Shown: in pieces, positions 55,119-57,342 of the stretch
Layout of the letters: every line of letters begins with the position of its first letter
Position numbering within the stretch: position 1 is the first letter of the stretch
Assembly: GCF_001895925.1 (NCBI RefSeq)
Contig: NZ_MPPI01000029.1
Coordinates: 1-57,342 of the forward strand
DNA from: Phormidesmis priestleyi ULC007
Lineage (GTDB): Bacteria > Cyanobacteriota > Cyanobacteriia > Leptolyngbyales > Leptolyngbyaceae
DNA: 57,342 nucleotides
Direction of reading: 5' to 3'
The notes under the pieces: generated by a model
What the model saw: the letters and a program-made list of their open reading frames with translations, nothing else
Databases searched by the model: none
What the model was told of the DNA's origin: nothing
Position numbers and translations under genes: made by a program

Positions 55119-55916
55119 ATGGACACTAAAGCTATTTTGATCGCGGCAGGTTTGACGGGTGTTGCGGCTGTGGCAGGCGTGACATCTGCCGTGATGCAAT
55201 CTCAAAATCCCCAACCGCTTCCGACAGTGGCACCAACTACGATCGTTTCTCCGACCCTCAAACCGACTGATAAACCCGGTGCGGTTCCGGCGGCAAAGCA
55301 GTCTGCGGAGGGAGCCGCACCTCAAGCTCCTGTTACCGCTCCGATCGAGCCAACTGAGCCGCTGCCTTCAAAGCCTCAAGCGCCAGAAGCGGCTTCTAGA
55401 AAGGTAGAAACCTGTAAAATCACGATGGCAAAAGTGGCGGATGCTAATCCACCTTTGAATGTGCGATCGAACCCTACGATCGCCCCTGACAACGTGGTTG
55501 GAAAACTCAAAAATGGCACGTTTGTCACGGTTACTAATGAGTTAGATGGCTGGTTTGCGATCGCAACTCCAGTTAAAGGATGGATTGCTCAAAATCAGAC
55601 CGAAAGTGATTGTAACGAGAAAACCGAGCGCGTGAGTTTTGGGGCGGGAGGCGATTCGGTGACGATCGCAGAGCGATTTGTGGGCACTGGCTCACACCGA
55701 TATCGCTTTAACTTGGGCAAAGGTCAGACGTTGAGTGTGAGAAGCGATCGCGGCCCACTGCCGATGATTTTGGCTCCTAATGGCAAAGAATTGAGAGGGT
55801 TGGACGATCGCCAAAAATCCTGGACAGGAGAACTCGCGATGACAGGTGACTACACGCTAGAACTCGATTCCAACTACAAGGGATACAAATATTCGTTTTC
55901 CGTTCAGGTGAAATGA
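55119..55916 (+). CDS. SH3-domain protein 2, membrane-anchored
   Basis: This 265-residue protein has an N-terminal helix (AILIAAGLTGVAAVAGVTSA) and a Pro/Ala-rich linker (to about residue 95). The SH3b domain has PPLNVRSNPTIAPDNVVGKL, then LDGWFAIATPVKGWIAQNQ, closely like the domain in the gene before. A new C-terminal region follows (GGDSVTIAERFVGTGSHRYR, then TLELDSNYKGYKYSFSVQ), possibly a beta-sandwich like that of bacterial pre-peptidase domains. The two tandem genes share the SH3 unit but differ in the C-terminal domain. Confidence 0.82.
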   Translation: MDTKAILIAAGLTGVAAVAGVTSAVMQSQNPQPLPTVAPTTIVSPTLKPTDKPGAVPAAKQSAEGAAPQAPVTAPIEPTEPLPSKPQAPEAASRKVETCKITMAKVADANPPLNVRSNPTIAPDNVVGKLKNGTFVTVTNELDGWFAIATPVKGWIAQNQTESDCNEKTERVSFGAGGDSVTIAERFVGTGSHRYRFNLGKGQTLSVRSDRGPLPMILAPNGKELRGLDDRQKSWTGELAMTGDYTLELDSNYKGYKYSFSVQVK

Positions 55917-56121
55917 TACTTGTGTTCTCTAACACCTTTTACGTGGACAATTAGCTCTTTCGGTTTTACGAGGTGGAGTGTTTCGGGATTGTCTGATTCA
56001 TATTTTGACTAACGATGTCGATAACTATTCATGGGCAATACAAATATTCGCTCCGCAGAGCAATTTAATGATTAGGAGGTTGCAATTGTATCGGCAAGTG
56101 CCTCAGAACGTTCCAGTTGAG

Positions 56122-56149
56122 CGATGCTATAAACTTTGCTATAGCATCG
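56122..56149. other. Perfect 10-bp hairpin downstream of the coiled-coil gene
   Basis: CGATGCTATA (56122-56131) pairs with TATAGCATCG (56140-56149) with an 8-base loop. No T-run follows on either strand, so a terminator role is unproved. Confidence 0.5.
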
Positions 56150-56193
56150 ACTAAGTAGGCCAGTCTGCCCCAACTGGTTGAGTTGCTGAAATG

Positions 56194-57279
56194 TCACCGA
56201 TTTTTTCGCCTTATCCTTTTTCGTTTTGGTCTTCTGTAGTATGCATTCACCCATTTCCCGCTCCTACCATTGGGATAACCACTGACGTATTCATACTCAC
56301 CTTGGTTGGAGATTCCTTGATATTCTTCTACTGAAATATTCTCTTTAGTCGCAACTGGTTTAACAGGCGGGTGTGGTGTCGTACGGGTAGAATTTTGGGA
56401 CTTGACCCTATCAACCTCGGATAAATCTTCTAGTTGTTTTTTTAAGTTATCTATCTCAATTTGCTTCTGTTGATACTGCTGCTCCAGTTTTTGGTACTGT
56501 CGTTGCAGATCTTCTTTTTGAAAGTTTAATTGAGATTTCTCATTCAGTAGATCTGTAATTCTAGATTCTTTTCTTTGATCAATCTCTTTTGAACTCTGAA
56601 TATCTGCTTGCAGATCAGATATAGAATTTTGTAATATTTCTATCTGACTCTGTTTTCCTTGAGCTAGTTCTATTAACTCTTGAGCATCCTTCCGTAAGGT
56701 AGCTATATCAGCATCACGATTAGATATAGCTCGATGCAGATCAGAGATATCACGGGTAAGGCTAGAGATCTCCTGTACACGCCTGTTTATCTCGGTTGCA
56801 CCCTCTTGTCTGGCTCTAAGTAGACGATTGAACTGCTCAGATAAAAGCTTGATTCGAGACTGTAGCTCATTGACGAGTGATTGATAGTCGCTATTAATTT
56901 CAGAATCAGCAGAGAAGATTAGTCGTGCTGATATGACCTTCATTAACTCATCAATTTTGTAAGCAAGACGAAGACGGTAAGGACTGATTTGATTGGAGCT
57001 TTGTGCTATCTCGGCAGCTAATTTGCTAATTACCTCTGAAAGAATAGCTTGCGAGGGTTGTCTGCTACTCGCAAAGAGAACTAGATTAGTCACAATTTTC
57101 TCAAGCTGTTCGTAGTCCTTCTCAGCTTGACTAGCCAAAAAATCGCGAACAGAATCCTGTATTCCCGCTAAAACACGATAACTTTGAGGTCTGCGAGGCT
57201 CTAGTTCTTGTAAAATTTCGCTTCTTTTATACTCTAATCGGCTAAGAGCTGGACTTTTTTGAAGGATTGAAACTTCCAA
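56194..57279 (-). CDS. Coiled-coil protein of unknown function
   Basis: The 361 residues are mainly heptad-rich coiled coil from about 140 to 290 (SRIKLLSEQFNRLLRARQEG, then TRDISDLHRAISNRDADIAT). The first 130 residues look globular and helical. The basic C-terminus ends GEYEYVSGYPNGRSGKWVNA, then YYRRPKRKRIRRKNR, with a short repeat-like VSGY..G..V.AYYRR box. Start is uncertain: TTG 57279 is the only candidate, and a TGA lies 30 bases upstream in frame, so the true N-terminus could lie in another frame. It is possibly a structural or nucleic-acid-associated protein. Confidence 0.7.
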   Translation of the reverse strand: MEVSILQKSPALSRLEYKRSEILQELEPRRPQSYRVLAGIQDSVRDFLASQAEKDYEQLEKIVTNLVLFASSRQPSQAILSEVISKLAAEIAQSSNQISPYRLRLAYKIDELMKVISARLIFSADSEINSDYQSLVNELQSRIKLLSEQFNRLLRARQEGATEINRRVQEISSLTRDISDLHRAISNRDADIATLRKDAQELIELAQGKQSQIEILQNSISDLQADIQSSKEIDQRKESRITDLLNEKSQLNFQKEDLQRQYQKLEQQYQQKQIEIDNLKKQLEDLSEVDRVKSQNSTRTTPHPPVKPVATKENISVEEYQGISNQGEYEYVSGYPNGRSGKWVNAYYRRPKRKRIRRKNR

Positions 57280-57342
57280 CTCATCAGGCTTTTTAGCTTG
57301 TCGTGTTTGTCAATAGGAGCCGTCTCTATCACCGTTGAAATT

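Overview
The window is cyanobacterial chromosome. It carries ferredoxin (petF), a photosystem I PsaK subunit, NdhM, cyanophycinase and cyanophycin synthetase, an Npun_R2479-type HD protein and a Tab2/Atab2-type domain. The HIP1 octamer GCGATCGC is dense in most genes. The species cannot be named from this; a filamentous Leptolyngbya-like organism is only a guess.

Layout. Bases 1-6000 are an accessory island: a displaced 3' end of an RHS polymorphic-toxin gene with a DNA/RNA non-specific endonuclease tip, its SUKH (SMI1/KNR4) immunity gene, a decayed IS4-type transposase tail, a complete group II intron of about 2.15 kb on the minus strand with an RT/maturase/HNH protein, and a dead Rpn-family nuclease gene. 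Bases 6180-12360 mix housekeeping genes (M20 amidohydrolase, TrhO, a GT4 glycosyltransferase) with small or broken genes (a short Tab2 C-terminal domain, an XRE regulator, a ParDE toxin-antitoxin relic, DUF4926), a likely small RNA, a large nested hairpin and tRNA-Gly(CCC). Bases 12375-16960 are an RND efflux pump and its adaptor. Bases 17370-32590 are mostly single plus-strand genes: HD protein, AI-2E transporter, peptide ABC permease, proline iminopeptidase, ferredoxin, Ap4A phosphorylase, cNMP-binding protein, SGNH hydrolase, MFS, GH57 branching enzyme, Gfo/Idh/MocA oxidoreductase and MBL hydrolase. PsaK and a zinc-type oxidoreductase are on the minus strand. Bases 32600-43600 are all minus strand: SpoIID-like protein, two family-5 solute-binding lipoproteins around a PhoD phosphatase, an ABC1 kinase and a GAF histidine kinase. 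Bases 43900-57342 hold a HerA-like ATPase, NdhM, TrmD-DUF1517, cphB-cphA, TatA, two tandem SH3 proteins and a coiled-coil protein.

How the genes relate. cphB and cphA form a cyanophycin storage and turnover pair. The adaptor and RND pump form one operon. The two binding proteins, and perhaps the distant OppC/DppC-type permease at 19474, serve peptide or related uptake. TrmD and DUF1517 are 8 bases apart.

The least ordinary signals are non-coding. Two copies of a palindromic 173-174 bp MITE each have a perfect 5-bp target duplication (22425-22597 and 35869-36042). A 71-nt nested hairpin lies at 10228-10298. A two-hairpin small-RNA candidate lies at 8605-8681. A family of GGGCA..TGCCC palindromes is scattered between genes. 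No unambiguous new multi-gene system was found. All calls come from reading the sequence; no database search was run.
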